A stretch of 64,000 bases of DNA from DAIDKA01 sp035487155 (GTDB lineage: Bacteria; Pseudomonadota; Gammaproteobacteria; Steroidobacterales; Steroidobacteraceae), in contig DATHMK010000050.1 of the NCBI GenBank assembly GCA_035487155.1, positions 62,001-126,000 on the forward strand. The letters run 5' to 3'. This document shows, in pieces, positions 53,112 through 62,321 of this stretch (its first letter is position 1; each line of letters begins with the position of its first letter). The position numbers and the translations under genes are program-made. The notes under the pieces are model-generated. The model was given only the letters and a program-made list of their open reading frames with translations. It ran no database searches and was not told the DNA's origin.

Positions 53112-53573
53112 CTAGGAGACAGCGCGGCAGGTCACCTTATAAGTGGCGCCCGAGGTCTGATCCATGCCCAGCCAATGACCCGCGCTGGATTGCTTGCCCG
53201 GAAAGATCGTGACTCCCTGGCGGTCGGAGACTGAGTGCCGGGTGCCGTTCTCCAGGTAGAAACCGCTGAGCAGGGTGCTGCAGCGGATGATCCGCTGGTC
53301 CTGGTTGGTGATGATGATGGAGTAGATGACTTCGTTGTCGTTGTAGCCGGCGATCACCCAGCTGGCATCGACGCCATACTTCGGTTCATCCGGGCCGCCG
53401 GCGGTCTGCACGGTGTCCTCGATGCGTCTGATGGGAATCGGGCCCGAGGATGTCGCGGGTGCCGAGCCGAGCGGCTGGGCAGGTGCAGCCTCCTGGTCCT
53501 GCGCCAGTGCCGATACGCTCAGCGCCAATGCCGCCATGCAGCAGGCGCGCAGCAGCGTGATTGGGATTCTCAT
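53112..53573 (-). CDS. Small secreted protein of unknown function
   Basis: 153 residues. A signal peptide (about 1-24, MAALALSVSALAQD) then a Pro/Ala/Ser linker and a compact domain with predicted beta strands (ASWVIAGYNDNEVIYSIIITNQ, IIRCSTLLSGFYLENGT, YKVTCRAV). Two Cys could form a disulphide. No family recognised. ATG 53573 lies in an ATGA overlap with the c-type protein's stop, decisive for the start and showing co-translation with a periplasmic heme protein. Confidence 0.7.
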   Translation of the reverse strand: MRIPITLLRACCMAALALSVSALAQDQEAAPAQPLGSAPATSSGPIPIRRIEDTVQTAGGPDEPKYGVDASWVIAGYNDNEVIYSIIITNQDQRIIRCSTLLSGFYLENGTRHSVSDRQGVTIFPGKQSSAGHWLGMDQTSGATYKVTCRAVS

Positions 53574-54499
53574 GGGTGTTCTGCGACCGCCTGCGACAGC
53601 GACCATACGAAATCGAGCGATGCATAGGTCGTTTGCCAACGTCCCAGAAGGTCCGCTTGACCGAACCAGGCAGGGTCGGGAGTACCGACATAGCCGCGCC
53701 GGAGGCCGGCCGCCGACGGCGCGAACACCGGCAATCGCGTTGGCACGCCCTGCACGCTCAGGGTGGCGCGCGCATGGCAGGTCATGCACGAAGCGCTGTC
53801 GCCCAGGCCTGCTTCCAGCACGGCATTGCCCAGCCGTACCGGCTGGTTGAAAGCATTCAGATAGGTGGTCTGGGTGCCGCGCAGACGGTAGTGCTGCCCG
53901 GCCTCGGAATCCGCGTGCTCAAAACTGGCCCACAGCCAACCGTTGGCGGTCTTCACCGCGATGTTCAGTGCCGCAAGTCCATACAGGCGGGTACTGCCGT
54001 CAGCCAGATGCACCCTCAGGGTGTGATAGCGCCGCCGTTCGTCATCATTGATGGGGCGCCAGCCGGCCTTGAGCTGCATCGAGCCGGTCGGGAATTGGAC
54101 CGGGCCTTGCACGACCGCGCGCCGCTGGCCCGCCACGGTGTACAGCTGGCGCGCGCGGATGAAGTCGTAGGACGTCGGGTTCAATCGCACCTCGACCAGC
54201 TGTTTGGCCAGCGCCAGCGGATCAGTCACCGGCACCATGCGACCGCCGACAATATGCCGCAGATTTGAAAAGTCCCTGGGGGTGAGGAGTTCGAAACGCT
54301 CCATGCCCGGATGGGACAAAGCCTGCCACGGCCCCGGATCGGCGCCGTCCTTGCGGAAGGTGCCCGCGGCGCTGGGCCAGCTCTCCCAGGCCGCTGCCTG
54401 ATCCGCACCCGCCGGATTGAGCGCCGCAAAAATGCGCCAGGCCTCGGCGTCGCTGGCCGGGACCTGCATCAGGGCACAGGCCAGCAGCGCGGGCATCAT
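53570..54499 (-). CDS. Periplasmic monoheme c-type protein
   Basis: 309 residues with an N-terminal hydrophobic stretch that could serve as a short signal (about 2-18) and a single heme-attachment motif CMTCH (238-242). The rest has mixed strands (YHTLRVHLADGSTRLYGLAALNIAV) and resembles no known cytochrome c class to my eye. It probably passes electrons to, or is modified by, the diheme peroxidase whose gene overlaps by 4 bp. Sec-dependent export is needed for heme attachment; the signal is weak, so the start might lie elsewhere. Confidence 0.75.
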   Translation of the reverse strand: MMPALLACALMQVPASDAEAWRIFAALNPAGADQAAAWESWPSAAGTFRKDGADPGPWQALSHPGMERFELLTPRDFSNLRHIVGGRMVPVTDPLALAKQLVEVRLNPTSYDFIRARQLYTVAGQRRAVVQGPVQFPTGSMQLKAGWRPINDDERRRYHTLRVHLADGSTRLYGLAALNIAVKTANGWLWASFEHADSEAGQHYRLRGTQTTYLNAFNQPVRLGNAVLEAGLGDSASCMTCHARATLSVQGVPTRLPVFAPSAAGLRRGYVGTPDPAWFGQADLLGRWQTTYASLDFVWSLSQAVAEHP

Positions 54500-55716
54500 C
54501 GCGTGACGTCCGCGTCGGTGAGAGTCTTGAGAAAGGCGATGATGTCGTCGATCTCGGCATCCGTGAGCGCCGGCTTTTGACCGGGTTTGCGGTCCAGCGG
54601 CGGATCATGATCGATGTCGTCGGGATACCCGGGCGGCAGGTCATCGTAGCGGTGCACGCTGCCATCGGGATTTTTTGGGTAGAACTTCTCCGGCCGCAGG
54701 TCGCGTTCGTTGTAGAAGTCCATGACCTGCTTCAGATTGCTGTAGACGCCATTGTGAAAGAAGGCATCGCGGATGGCGGTGTTGCGCACGGTGGGGGACA
54801 CAAAAAAACCGCACAGTTCACGCTTCTTGGCCAGATCGAGCCGATGCGGGCCACACAATCCCAGATCGTAATAGCGCGGATCGGCGTTGGCCGGCAGGCG
54901 CGGGTTGCGCGGTACACCGACATTGACGAAGTCGAAGTCGGTGAAGGGTGGCGGCACTCCGTCGCGGCTGGTGCCCAGGTGGCAGCTGGCGCAGTTGCCC
55001 TTGTCCGGATCCTTGAACAGAGCCGCGCCCCGCTCCTCCTGTTCGGAAAGCTCGATGTCGCCGCGCAGATAGGCATCGTAGCGGCTGCTGTAAGGGAAGA
55101 ATTCCTGGGGCACCTGCTGGAATGCCGCCAGCGCGCTCGTCCCGGCGGCGAAGGCCTTGGCCGGTTGTTTGAAGATCTGCGCGCCAAAGAGCGCCTTGAA
55201 CTGCGGTGCATAGGCGGCACGAGCCAGTCTGCGCACCACCTCCGCCGGGCTGGCATTGGCCATTTCGTTGGCGGCCAGAAGCGGCATCTGCGCCTGCTCC
55301 GCCAGGCTCGCGGCGCGGCCGTCCCACATCATTCCTCCGATTGGCCCCACGTCACCGTCCAGGAACTTGTACTCCTCCTTGAATGCTGGCACCTCCCGCA
55401 GGTAGCGCAGCGAGGGGACGGCCCGGGTGCCGGACTGATCCATGTGCGGACCGCCCAGCGCTATGGCCTTGCCGGGCGCCGGACCATAGGCGTACTTCGG
55501 GTCATGGCAGGTCGCGCAGGCCATCTTGCCGGAAGCTGACAGCGAGGGGTCGAAGAACATGTTCCTGCCCAGCTGTTGCAGGGGCGACAGGGCTTGCGGC
55601 GCCGCCTGCACCACGCTCACGGCGAGCAGCACGGCCAATGCCGTGACCACCCCGCGGGCCGAACACCTCCACGCGTAACGCGACTGCAACAGAACTCCCC
55701 CATCGAAAATTTTCAA
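54496..55716 (-). CDS. Diheme cytochrome c peroxidase/MauG family protein
   Basis: 406 residues. Signal peptide (about 20-39, TALAVLLAVSVVQA). Two heme c sites: CATCH (67-71) and CASCH (242-246). PLQQLGRNMFFDPSLSASG, GTRAVPSLRY and SPTVRNTAIRDAFFHNGVYSNL are CcpA/MauG signatures. Members reduce H2O2 or oxidise protein residues in the periplasm. It is the first gene of a five-gene operon. ATG 55716 has no ribosome site; TTG 55689, 5 nt after GGGGAG, is a possible alternative start. Confidence 0.92.
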   Translation of the reverse strand: MKIFDGGVLLQSRYAWRCSARGVVTALAVLLAVSVVQAAPQALSPLQQLGRNMFFDPSLSASGKMACATCHDPKYAYGPAPGKAIALGGPHMDQSGTRAVPSLRYLREVPAFKEEYKFLDGDVGPIGGMMWDGRAASLAEQAQMPLLAANEMANASPAEVVRRLARAAYAPQFKALFGAQIFKQPAKAFAAGTSALAAFQQVPQEFFPYSSRYDAYLRGDIELSEQEERGAALFKDPDKGNCASCHLGTSRDGVPPPFTDFDFVNVGVPRNPRLPANADPRYYDLGLCGPHRLDLAKKRELCGFFVSPTVRNTAIRDAFFHNGVYSNLKQVMDFYNERDLRPEKFYPKNPDGSVHRYDDLPPGYPDDIDHDPPLDRKPGQKPALTDAEIDDIIAFLKTLTDADVTR

Positions 55717-55816
55717 TTTTTAGAGGGTGTTTGTGAAGGTTTCGTGACGGCGGTTGGCCGATAATGGCAGCCCTACCGGGAAGGGATCTGATTTGACGGC
55801 CCCAGGGAGCCCCGCC

Positions 55817-57889
55817 ATGACAGATGTGTCGAAATCCACCGCAGGCGCGTGTCTGTGCGCCCTGGCTCTGCTGGTCATGTCCCAGCCGCTGCACGCGCGC
55901 TCATTTCGGGTCGAGGACATGCAGAGACTCTCCCGCCTCGGTGAGGCACGCGTCTCGCCGGACGGGCGCTGGGTCGTCATTGCGGTGAGCCACAGCGATG
56001 TGGCCAAGAATACCTCCGTGTCGAACCTCTGGCGGGTTCCCGCCACGGGTGGAGAACCGCAGCAGCTCACCTCCATGGATCACGGCGCGAACAATCATCC
56101 GCGCTGGTCCGCCGACGGACGCTACATTTACTTTCTCAGCTCCCGGGTTGGCGACAAGGCGCAGATCTTCCGTCTGCCGGTGGATGGCGGCGAGGCCAGC
56201 CAGGTGACGAGCTTTGCAACCGGGGTGGAGGATTTCGTGCTCTCACCGGACGGCGGCACATTGGCGGTGGTCTCGAGCGTATTCCCCGAATGCACCGACA
56301 TGGCCTGCAATGAGAAAGTGCTGAAGGAGCATGCCGACAATCCCGTCAAGGCGCGCGTCATAACGCAGGTACCGTTCCGCCGCTGGGACAGCTGGGTGGA
56401 CGGGCGGCGCAACCACATCTTTAGCATCCCCGCCGCGGGCGGCGCCGCCACCGATCTCACCCCCGGGAATGTGGACTCGCCCATCTGGCCCGGAGAGGAG
56501 GGCGGTCAGGAGTTGGATTTCTCGCCCGATGGTCGCGAGATCTGTTTCTCGCGCTACGTCGACGATGAGTCGATCACCGCCAACAGCGAACTGTTCGTCG
56601 TACCGGTGAGCGGCGGAGCGGCCCAGGCGATTACCACCACCAAGGCCACGGATCGCACTCCGCTGTATTCCCCCGACGGACGCTACATCGCTTTCAGCGC
56701 CACGCTGCGCCCGATGGCGGTGACGGATTCCGTTCGTCTCTTCCTCTACGATCGCACGAGCAAGGCGCGTCGGAATATCTTCGAGGCGGTCGATCGCTCC
56801 GTCGATTCCTACGTCTGGGCGCCCGACAGCGCCAGTCTCTACGTCACCTTCGAGAATCAGGGCGATGTCACCCTGGCACGGCTGGACGTCGCGACCTTGA
56901 AACTGACACCGCTCGTGACGACGGGCGCCATTGAAGAGGTGGATGTTCCCCGCAGCAATGCCTTCCTGACCCTCTCGCGCATGGACCTTGCACATCCGGC
57001 GGACTTGTATCGTCTGGATCTTGCGGCAACGACCCAGGGACAACCCCAGCAGCTCACGCACCTCAATCAGGAGGCCCTCCAAGGCATCGACTTCGGTGAG
57101 GTCTCAAGCTTCACCTTCCGCGGCTGGCACGGCGAGCCGGTCCAGTCCTGGCAGATCAAGCCGCCGGGGTTCGATCCGGCCAGGAAGTATCCCCTGCTGC
57201 TGCTCATGCACGGGGGACCTGAGAGTTCCTGGCTCAATCAGTTCCACTATCGTTGGAATGCGCAACTCTTCGCGGCGGCCGGTTACGTGGTCATCGAACC
57301 TAATTTCCATGGGTCCACGGGCTTCGGGCTGAAATACATGGATTCGGTCAAGGGCCAATGGGGCGGCGCACCCTACGAGGACCAGATGAAGGCGGTGGAT
57401 ACCGCACTCACCTGGCCCTATGTCGATACAACCCGGCTATTGGCCGCGGGTGCCAGCTATGGCGGCTACATGGCTAACTGGGTCGAAGGTCACACGGACC
57501 GTTTCCGGGCCATCGTTTCCCATGACGGCCTGTACGATCTGCTGACGTCGATCTATTCAGCGGACTTCATCGGCGGCACGCTGCAGGAGTTCAAGGGCAC
57601 TCCCTGGCAGAACCCCCAGGCGCTCATCGAACAAGCACCCGTGACTTACGCCCGGAATTTCCGCACGCCGATGCTGATCATCCATGGCGCCAATGACTAT
57701 CGCGTCGACCAAAGCTCGGGGTTGGCGATGTTCCAGCTTCTGCAGGCCCTGCACGTGCCCTCAAAACTGCTCTATTTCGAGAACGAAAATCATTGGGTAC
57801 TGAAGCCGGCCGACGACATCCTCTGGTATCACACGGTGCTGGACTGGCTGGATCAGTGGGTGAAGCCCGAGCGGTCCCCAGGACATTGA
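55817..57889 (+). CDS. Secreted S9 family prolyl oligopeptidase (dipeptidyl/acylaminoacyl peptidase)
   Basis: 690 residues: signal peptide (about 1-27, ending LHARS), a seven-bladed beta-propeller (about 35-420, repeats with SPDGRWVV, SADGRYIYF, SPDGREICFS, SPDGRYIAFS) and an alpha/beta hydrolase domain. Catalytic triad: Ser547 in GASYGGYM, Asp627 in GANDYRVD, His659 in NENHWV. It should cleave short peptides in the periplasm. AGGGAG 7 nt before ATG 55817 decides the start. It is convergent with the CadC-like gene, 10 bp apart. Confidence 0.95.
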   Translation: MTDVSKSTAGACLCALALLVMSQPLHARSFRVEDMQRLSRLGEARVSPDGRWVVIAVSHSDVAKNTSVSNLWRVPATGGEPQQLTSMDHGANNHPRWSADGRYIYFLSSRVGDKAQIFRLPVDGGEASQVTSFATGVEDFVLSPDGGTLAVVSSVFPECTDMACNEKVLKEHADNPVKARVITQVPFRRWDSWVDGRRNHIFSIPAAGGAATDLTPGNVDSPIWPGEEGGQELDFSPDGREICFSRYVDDESITANSELFVVPVSGGAAQAITTTKATDRTPLYSPDGRYIAFSATLRPMAVTDSVRLFLYDRTSKARRNIFEAVDRSVDSYVWAPDSASLYVTFENQGDVTLARLDVATLKLTPLVTTGAIEEVDVPRSNAFLTLSRMDLAHPADLYRLDLAATTQGQPQQLTHLNQEALQGIDFGEVSSFTFRGWHGEPVQSWQIKPPGFDPARKYPLLLLMHGGPESSWLNQFHYRWNAQLFAAAGYVVIEPNFHGSTGFGLKYMDSVKGQWGGAPYEDQMKAVDTALTWPYVDTTRLLAAGASYGGYMANWVEGHTDRFRAIVSHDGLYDLLTSIYSADFIGGTLQEFKGTPWQNPQALIEQAPVTYARNFRTPMLIIHGANDYRVDQSSGLAMFQLLQALHVPSKLLYFENENHWVLKPADDILWYHTVLDWLDQWVKPERSPGH

Positions 57890-57899
57890 TTCACGGACC

Positions 57900-60017
57900 C
57901 TAGTGCAGTGGAATGCGGTAGATGTTCTGCCGCGCCTCCGACTTGACGAAGACGTACACCGAAGGATCCGCTGCCATCGCAAGGTAGGATACCTGGTATG
58001 GAATCACCGGCCCCTTGGTGTCGGCGGCCATTTGCGTGGTCAACGGCAGATCATCCGGACCGGTCGGCAGTGCCACGGTTGATCCCGTCAGCGCCACCCG
58101 ATCCTGTACGTTCAGTTCGACATACAGGGTTTTACCGTCGCTCGACCATCGCGCCGGCGAATTGGCCCGGTTGATCACGCGTGCGGCGCCGGGGCTGTCA
58201 ATGGGAATGGCCCAGGTATCCTTGATGATATCCCCGGCGGGCCGCGACACCAGCACCGCCTTGCCATCCGGAGCTGCCCCGAAAAAATCGATGATCGGAT
58301 CCGGCAGCAACTGCGAGTCACCGCTGCCATCGGGTCTGATCCGGTGCAGGTAGTTGGCACGCTCCTCGACGCGCCGGTAATAGATATAGCCGCCGCCGAA
58401 TGCCGGTTCATCGCCCCCGAATACCAGCAGCCTGGGTGGTGTGTGGCCGTCCAAGGGTGCCGCCCAGATCAGCGTCTGGCGATCGCCCGGGGTGGTGAAG
58501 ACGGCCTGGCGTTCATCCGGGGTCACATCGAACGCGAAGACGCTATAACCTTTGAACAAGGTCTCCTTCCTCCCCGTTGCGATCTCCAATCGCATCAGCG
58601 AAATCGAGTGTGCGACATGGACCTCGATGAAATAGACATGCCGGGCATCAGCCGACAGCCAGGGGGCAATGGCGTTGCCCTCATTGGTCAGCAGGCGCTC
58701 ACCGTGGGCATCGTGCAACCACAGGTCGGAGTGCGACAAGCCGATGGCGGTCAGGAGTGAGTGGCCGTCGGGCGTGGCAAAAACCGTCTGCTCCTGGCTC
58801 GGACCAAATGTGATCTGCTGCGCAACCCCATGGGGAAAATGCTGGCGCCACAGATGCACGCCGCTGGGCGCAATGGCCGAGAAATACATCCACGCGCCAT
58901 CCGGCGACCAGGCCGCCGACCTGCAGGAACTGTCAGGCGGCCCGACTTCGTAGCCGGGGCCGCCGCCGTCGAAGGGCACCAGGCGGCACAGGCCAAAGGC
59001 ACCGGTCGGGCCCATTTCCGCCACCAGAACGGAGTGGTGGTCCGGCGACAGGTAGGCGAAGTGCGCCATGCCGCGCTCGTGTACGGGACTGTAGACATTA
59101 CGATGTGCCGAGCGATCCTCCATGGAAGTGGCGACGCTCAGGTGCTGGCCCACATCGAACTCGGAATACAGGACCTCGTGCGCGCCGATATACGTCAGGG
59201 CCTGCGCATTGGGCAGAAGTTTGGTCGCTGCGCCCTTGCCGTCCACGGCAATCGTCCAGGTGTCCCAGGTGCCGTGTCGATCATCTATCACCGAATACGC
59301 TATTTTGGTGCCGTCGGGGGAAAACACCGGCGCCCACAGCTCGCCATCCGCGTGCGTCAGCTGCACCGGTTCGCCATCGGGCAAGGTCTTGATCCATACC
59401 TGGCCCCTGCCCCTGAACTCACTGCCATCGCGAATGAAGGCCAGCATCCGCCCGTCAGGCGACAGGGCCGGCGCCACCGCGGTGTCCGTGACATCGGTCA
59501 ATGGCTGATACTCGGCCGGGTCGGTCACCGCCTTGGGATGGCGTGGCCACAGCCACAGGCCCAGACCGAGCACTGCGCACAAGAGTGCCGCGGCCAACCA
59601 GTGCACGTTCTTCCGGTTGCCGGGCGCCACCGGTAGCGGCGGCGCCATTCTCACTTCAGGTGCAGCCGGCGCAGCATGCCCGCGCGGCACGATGCGCACC
59701 GGGGCGACAAACTTAAAGCCCCGACCGGGTACTGTGAGAATGAAGCGCCGCTCGCCGGAGGCCTCACCAAAAGCCTTGCGCAGCGCAAGAATGCATTGAT
59801 TGAGATTGTTTTCGGCCACCACCGTGGTCGGCCACACCTTGGCCATCAGCGCAGATTTGTCGACCGTTTCCCCGGCCCTTTCAACCAGGTGGCGCAAGGT
59901 GGCAAAGGCCCTGGACGGCAGCGGCAGGGCGTCCCCTGCCGGGGAGACCAGCACCTGCAGGGCCGTATCGAGGCGGAAGCCCTCGAACTCGTAATCCAGT
60001 GAAGTGGTCTCGTCCAT
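57900..60017 (-). CDS. CadC/ToxR-type regulator with periplasmic TolB-like propeller
   Basis: 705 residues. Cytoplasmic winged-helix (OmpR/PhoB-type) DNA-binding domain (about 9-107: LPSRAFATLRHLVERAGETVDK, NNLNQCILALRKAFGE), a linker, one membrane helix (about 138-154), then a periplasmic beta-propeller (about 170-690) with WD/TolB-like repeats such as LSPDGRMLAFI, FSPDGTKIAYS and WSPDGAWMYFS. Such ToxR-like proteins sense periplasmic cues and activate nearby genes. It faces the S9 peptidase tail to tail and is divergent from the WYL regulator. Confidence 0.92.
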   Translation of the reverse strand: MDETTSLDYEFEGFRLDTALQVLVSPAGDALPLPSRAFATLRHLVERAGETVDKSALMAKVWPTTVVAENNLNQCILALRKAFGEASGERRFILTVPGRGFKFVAPVRIVPRGHAAPAAPEVRMAPPLPVAPGNRKNVHWLAAALLCAVLGLGLWLWPRHPKAVTDPAEYQPLTDVTDTAVAPALSPDGRMLAFIRDGSEFRGRGQVWIKTLPDGEPVQLTHADGELWAPVFSPDGTKIAYSVIDDRHGTWDTWTIAVDGKGAATKLLPNAQALTYIGAHEVLYSEFDVGQHLSVATSMEDRSAHRNVYSPVHERGMAHFAYLSPDHHSVLVAEMGPTGAFGLCRLVPFDGGGPGYEVGPPDSSCRSAAWSPDGAWMYFSAIAPSGVHLWRQHFPHGVAQQITFGPSQEQTVFATPDGHSLLTAIGLSHSDLWLHDAHGERLLTNEGNAIAPWLSADARHVYFIEVHVAHSISLMRLEIATGRKETLFKGYSVFAFDVTPDERQAVFTTPGDRQTLIWAAPLDGHTPPRLLVFGGDEPAFGGGYIYYRRVEERANYLHRIRPDGSGDSQLLPDPIIDFFGAAPDGKAVLVSRPAGDIIKDTWAIPIDSPGAARVINRANSPARWSSDGKTLYVELNVQDRVALTGSTVALPTGPDDLPLTTQMAADTKGPVIPYQVSYLAMAADPSVYVFVKSEARQNIYRIPLH

Positions 60018-60129
60018 GTCTCAGTGGATCTTATACGGCGGAACCCACCTTCACTTCACGAGGACCATGAAAACAGCCATTGGGGCCGATCAATTCGTCT
60101 GGAAGAGGGTTCTGGGTATTATGTCCCCC

Positions 60130-60834
60130 ATGTCCAGGACGCATCGGCTGTTCGATCTGCTGCAGATGCTTCGCGGCCGCCGGCGCCCGGTGAGCGGCGC
60201 GGAGCTGGCACGCGAGGCTGGGATTTCCCTTCGCACGCTTTATCGGGACATCGTGGCACTCCAGGCGCTGGGGGCCGGGATCGATGGCGAGGCGGGCGTG
60301 GGCTATGTGCTCAAGCCGGGCTTTCTGCTGCCCCCCCTCATGTTCTCGGCGCAGGAGATTGAAGCCCTCACTCTGGGACTGCACTGGGTGGGACGACGCA
60401 CCGATGATGAGATGGCATTGGCCGCGCGCAATGTGATGGCCAAGGTCGGTGCGGTGCTGCCCGCGGACTTGCGCTCGAAAATGGAAGACGAGGCGTTGCT
60501 GGTCGCGCCCACCAAGACGTTACCGCAGTCGGTGCCGCTGGCACTGCTGCGCCGGGTGCTCAGCGAGGAGCGCAAGCTCGCCATTTCCTACGCGGATGAG
60601 AAGGGCGCGAAGACCCAGCGCGTCGTGTGGCCGGTGACACTGGGGTTTACCGAGACCACCCGCATCCTGGTCGGCTGGTGCGAGCTGCGCCAGGATTTCC
60701 GCCATTTCCGTACCGATCGCATCGAGACCGCGCACATGCTCCTGGAGCGCACGCCAAGGCCGCGTCGCACCCTTATAAAGGAATGGCGGCTGACGCTGTC
60801 CGAGCGTCCCGCGCAGGCTACTGACAAGATCTGA
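60130..60834 (+). CDS. YafY-like WYL-domain transcriptional regulator
   Basis: 234 residues. N-terminal helix-turn-helix (about 2-62: RTHRLFDLLQMLRGRRRPVSGAEL, ISLRTLYRDIVAL) and a WYL ligand-sensing domain (about 140-215: LLRRVLSEERKLAISYADEKG, RVVWPVTLGF, LVGWCELRQDFRHFRTDRI). WYL proteins sense nucleotides or other small ligands. ATG 60130 is preferred; an in-frame ATG at 60121 is near. It likely controls the GST gene that follows 60 bp later. A perfect inverted repeat covers its stop codon. Confidence 0.9.
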   Translation: MSRTHRLFDLLQMLRGRRRPVSGAELAREAGISLRTLYRDIVALQALGAGIDGEAGVGYVLKPGFLLPPLMFSAQEIEALTLGLHWVGRRTDDEMALAARNVMAKVGAVLPADLRSKMEDEALLVAPTKTLPQSVPLALLRRVLSEERKLAISYADEKGAKTQRVVWPVTLGFTETTRILVGWCELRQDFRHFRTDRIETAHMLLERTPRPRRTLIKEWRLTLSERPAQATDKI

Positions 60835-60846
60835 CAGTAGCCTGCG
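60812..60846. repeat. Perfect 12-bp inverted repeat at the regulator stop codon
   Basis: CGCAGGCTACTG (60812-60823) and CAGTAGCCTGCG (60835-60846) pair without mismatch around an 11-nt centre that contains the stop TGA. No U-run follows, so either a stable mRNA end or, given its place 48 bp before a GST start and after a regulator, an operator is possible. Confidence 0.55.
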
Positions 60847-60893
60847 ATAGAGTCCTTCCTCGCCAACCGGCGCCAAATCAAGGAGAGACTCCG

Positions 60894-61520
60894 ATGAGCG
60901 ATAAAGTGACCTTCTATACGAATCCACGATCCCGCAGCTCCATCGCGCATTGGATGCTGGAGGAGATCGGCTGTCCGTACACGGTGCAGGTGCTCGACTT
61001 CGACACCAGCATGAAATCCCCCCGCTATCTGGCCATCAACCCCATGGGCAAGGTGCCGGCCATCAAGCATGGCGAACAGATTGTCACCGAAGCCGCGGCC
61101 ATCTGCGTCTACCTCGCGGAGACCTTCCCGGCGGCAGGATTGCTGCCGGCGCCCTCGGACCGCGGCGCCTACTACCGCTGGCTGTTCTTCACCGCAGGGT
61201 GCCTGGAGCCCGCCTATGTCAATCGCGCGGCGGGCTGGAATCCTGCCACGGCCGCGCAGCGCGGCTTCGGCTACGGTTCCTATGAACGCGCACTCGATAC
61301 GGTTTCCACAGGGCTTCGCGGCCGAACGTACATCGCCGGCGAGCGCTTCAGCGCGGCGGATCTCATCCTCGCCTCCCATCTCAACTGGGGCATGATGACC
61401 GGCGCCCTCGAGAAGCGCAGCGAGTTCGAGGCCTATTGCGAGGTACACACCAAGCGTCCGGCCAACCTGCGCGCCCAGGCAAAGGCCACCGAACTGGTGG
61501 CGCTCGCGGTGAGCGCCTGA
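60894..61520 (+). CDS. Glutathione S-transferase
   Basis: 208 residues. N-terminal thioredoxin-fold half (FYTNPRSRSSIAHWMLEEIG, about 5-24; NPMGKVPAIKHGEQIVTEAAAICVYLAE carries the cis-Pro and the glutathione-binding Glu-Ala/Ser pair) and a C-terminal helical domain (GERFSAADLILASHLNWG, about 142-159, has the N-capping Asp). Closest in layout to small bacterial GSTs. GGAGAGAC lies upstream of ATG 60894. Probably under control of the upstream WYL regulator. Confidence 0.94.
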   Translation: MSDKVTFYTNPRSRSSIAHWMLEEIGCPYTVQVLDFDTSMKSPRYLAINPMGKVPAIKHGEQIVTEAAAICVYLAETFPAAGLLPAPSDRGAYYRWLFFTAGCLEPAYVNRAAGWNPATAAQRGFGYGSYERALDTVSTGLRGRTYIAGERFSAADLILASHLNWGMMTGALEKRSEFEAYCEVHTKRPANLRAQAKATELVALAVSA

Positions 61521-61643
61521 GCAGGGCGAGAACGGGTCGTTTTGCAATGCAGCGCCATGGCGCAGGCCAAGCCCCAACGGCTAGGCCGGATTCTTGCGAT
61601 GCTTGTAGGATGTACCCGGGTCATTCATGCAGGCGGCACCGCG

Positions 61644-62315
61644 ATGAAGAGTTTTGCTCAGCTACTCCTGGCTTTGCTCGGCCTCGCGGTGTTCTCCAGC
61701 GCCTTCGCCCAGAAGGAATTCACCCCACCCTCGGGCAAGGGCCGGGTCATCGTCGCGGTCTCCGGGAAACTGGGCAGCAGCGCCTATGAGCCGGCGGCCA
61801 GACAGCTGGCGAGCCTGGGTTATGACGTGTTCCTGTACGACGGCAATAAGTTCGTCGGTGATCAGGGGACAGGTCTCAAGGCGGCCATCGACCGGGCGCC
61901 GCAATCGCCGAACGCGCTGCCGGGCAAGATCGGGGTCGTCGGATTTTCGCTCGGCGGCGGACAGGTGCTCGGTTACGCGCCGCAATATGCCGATCAGGTG
62001 GCAGTGGTCGTGGTGATGTACCCGCTGACCAAGGTGTACCGGAACATCAGCGCCACCGTGGGCCGTATCAAGGTTCCGGTGCTGATGTTTGCCGGTGAGG
62101 CCGATCACTTCGACGACAACTGCTGCACCATCGAGACGGCGCGTGCCATTGCCAGCGCCGCCGCGGACATCAAGGCACCGCTGCAGCTCATCACGTACCC
62201 GAACGTCGGGCATGACTTCATCGTCAAGGGCAGTCACTACGATGCCAAGGCGGCGGAGGATGCCTGGAGCCGCACCACGGCGATGCTCAAGCAGTATCTG
62301 TCGGACTCCCCCTAA
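61644..62315 (+). CDS. Secreted dienelactone-hydrolase-like protein
   Basis: 223 residues. Signal peptide (about 1-22, LLALLGLAVFSSAFAQ) and a DLH-type alpha/beta hydrolase: nucleophile in GFSLGGGQ (Ser about 107), acid in FAGEADHFDD, and GHDFIVKG with the catalytic His near 185-190. The substrate is unknown. Start ATG 61644 fits the signal peptide; earlier in-frame starts (61542) precede it without signal-like sequence. The 123-bp gap before it (61521-61643) holds nothing I recognise. Confidence 0.85.
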   Translation: MKSFAQLLLALLGLAVFSSAFAQKEFTPPSGKGRVIVAVSGKLGSSAYEPAARQLASLGYDVFLYDGNKFVGDQGTGLKAAIDRAPQSPNALPGKIGVVGFSLGGGQVLGYAPQYADQVAVVVVMYPLTKVYRNISATVGRIKVPVLMFAGEADHFDDNCCTIETARAIASAAADIKAPLQLITYPNVGHDFIVKGSHYDAKAAEDAWSRTTAMLKQYLSDSP

Positions 62316-62321
62316 GAGTCG

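Noticed and set aside
53570..54499. Canonical cytochrome c or second diheme peroxidase
   Set aside because: Only one CxxCH and no peroxidase or cytochrome-c fold signature.
57890..57899. A bidirectional terminator between the S9 peptidase and the CadC-like gene
   Set aside because: Only 10 bp separate the stops and the nearby GGTCC/GGACC pairing is short, with no T-run.
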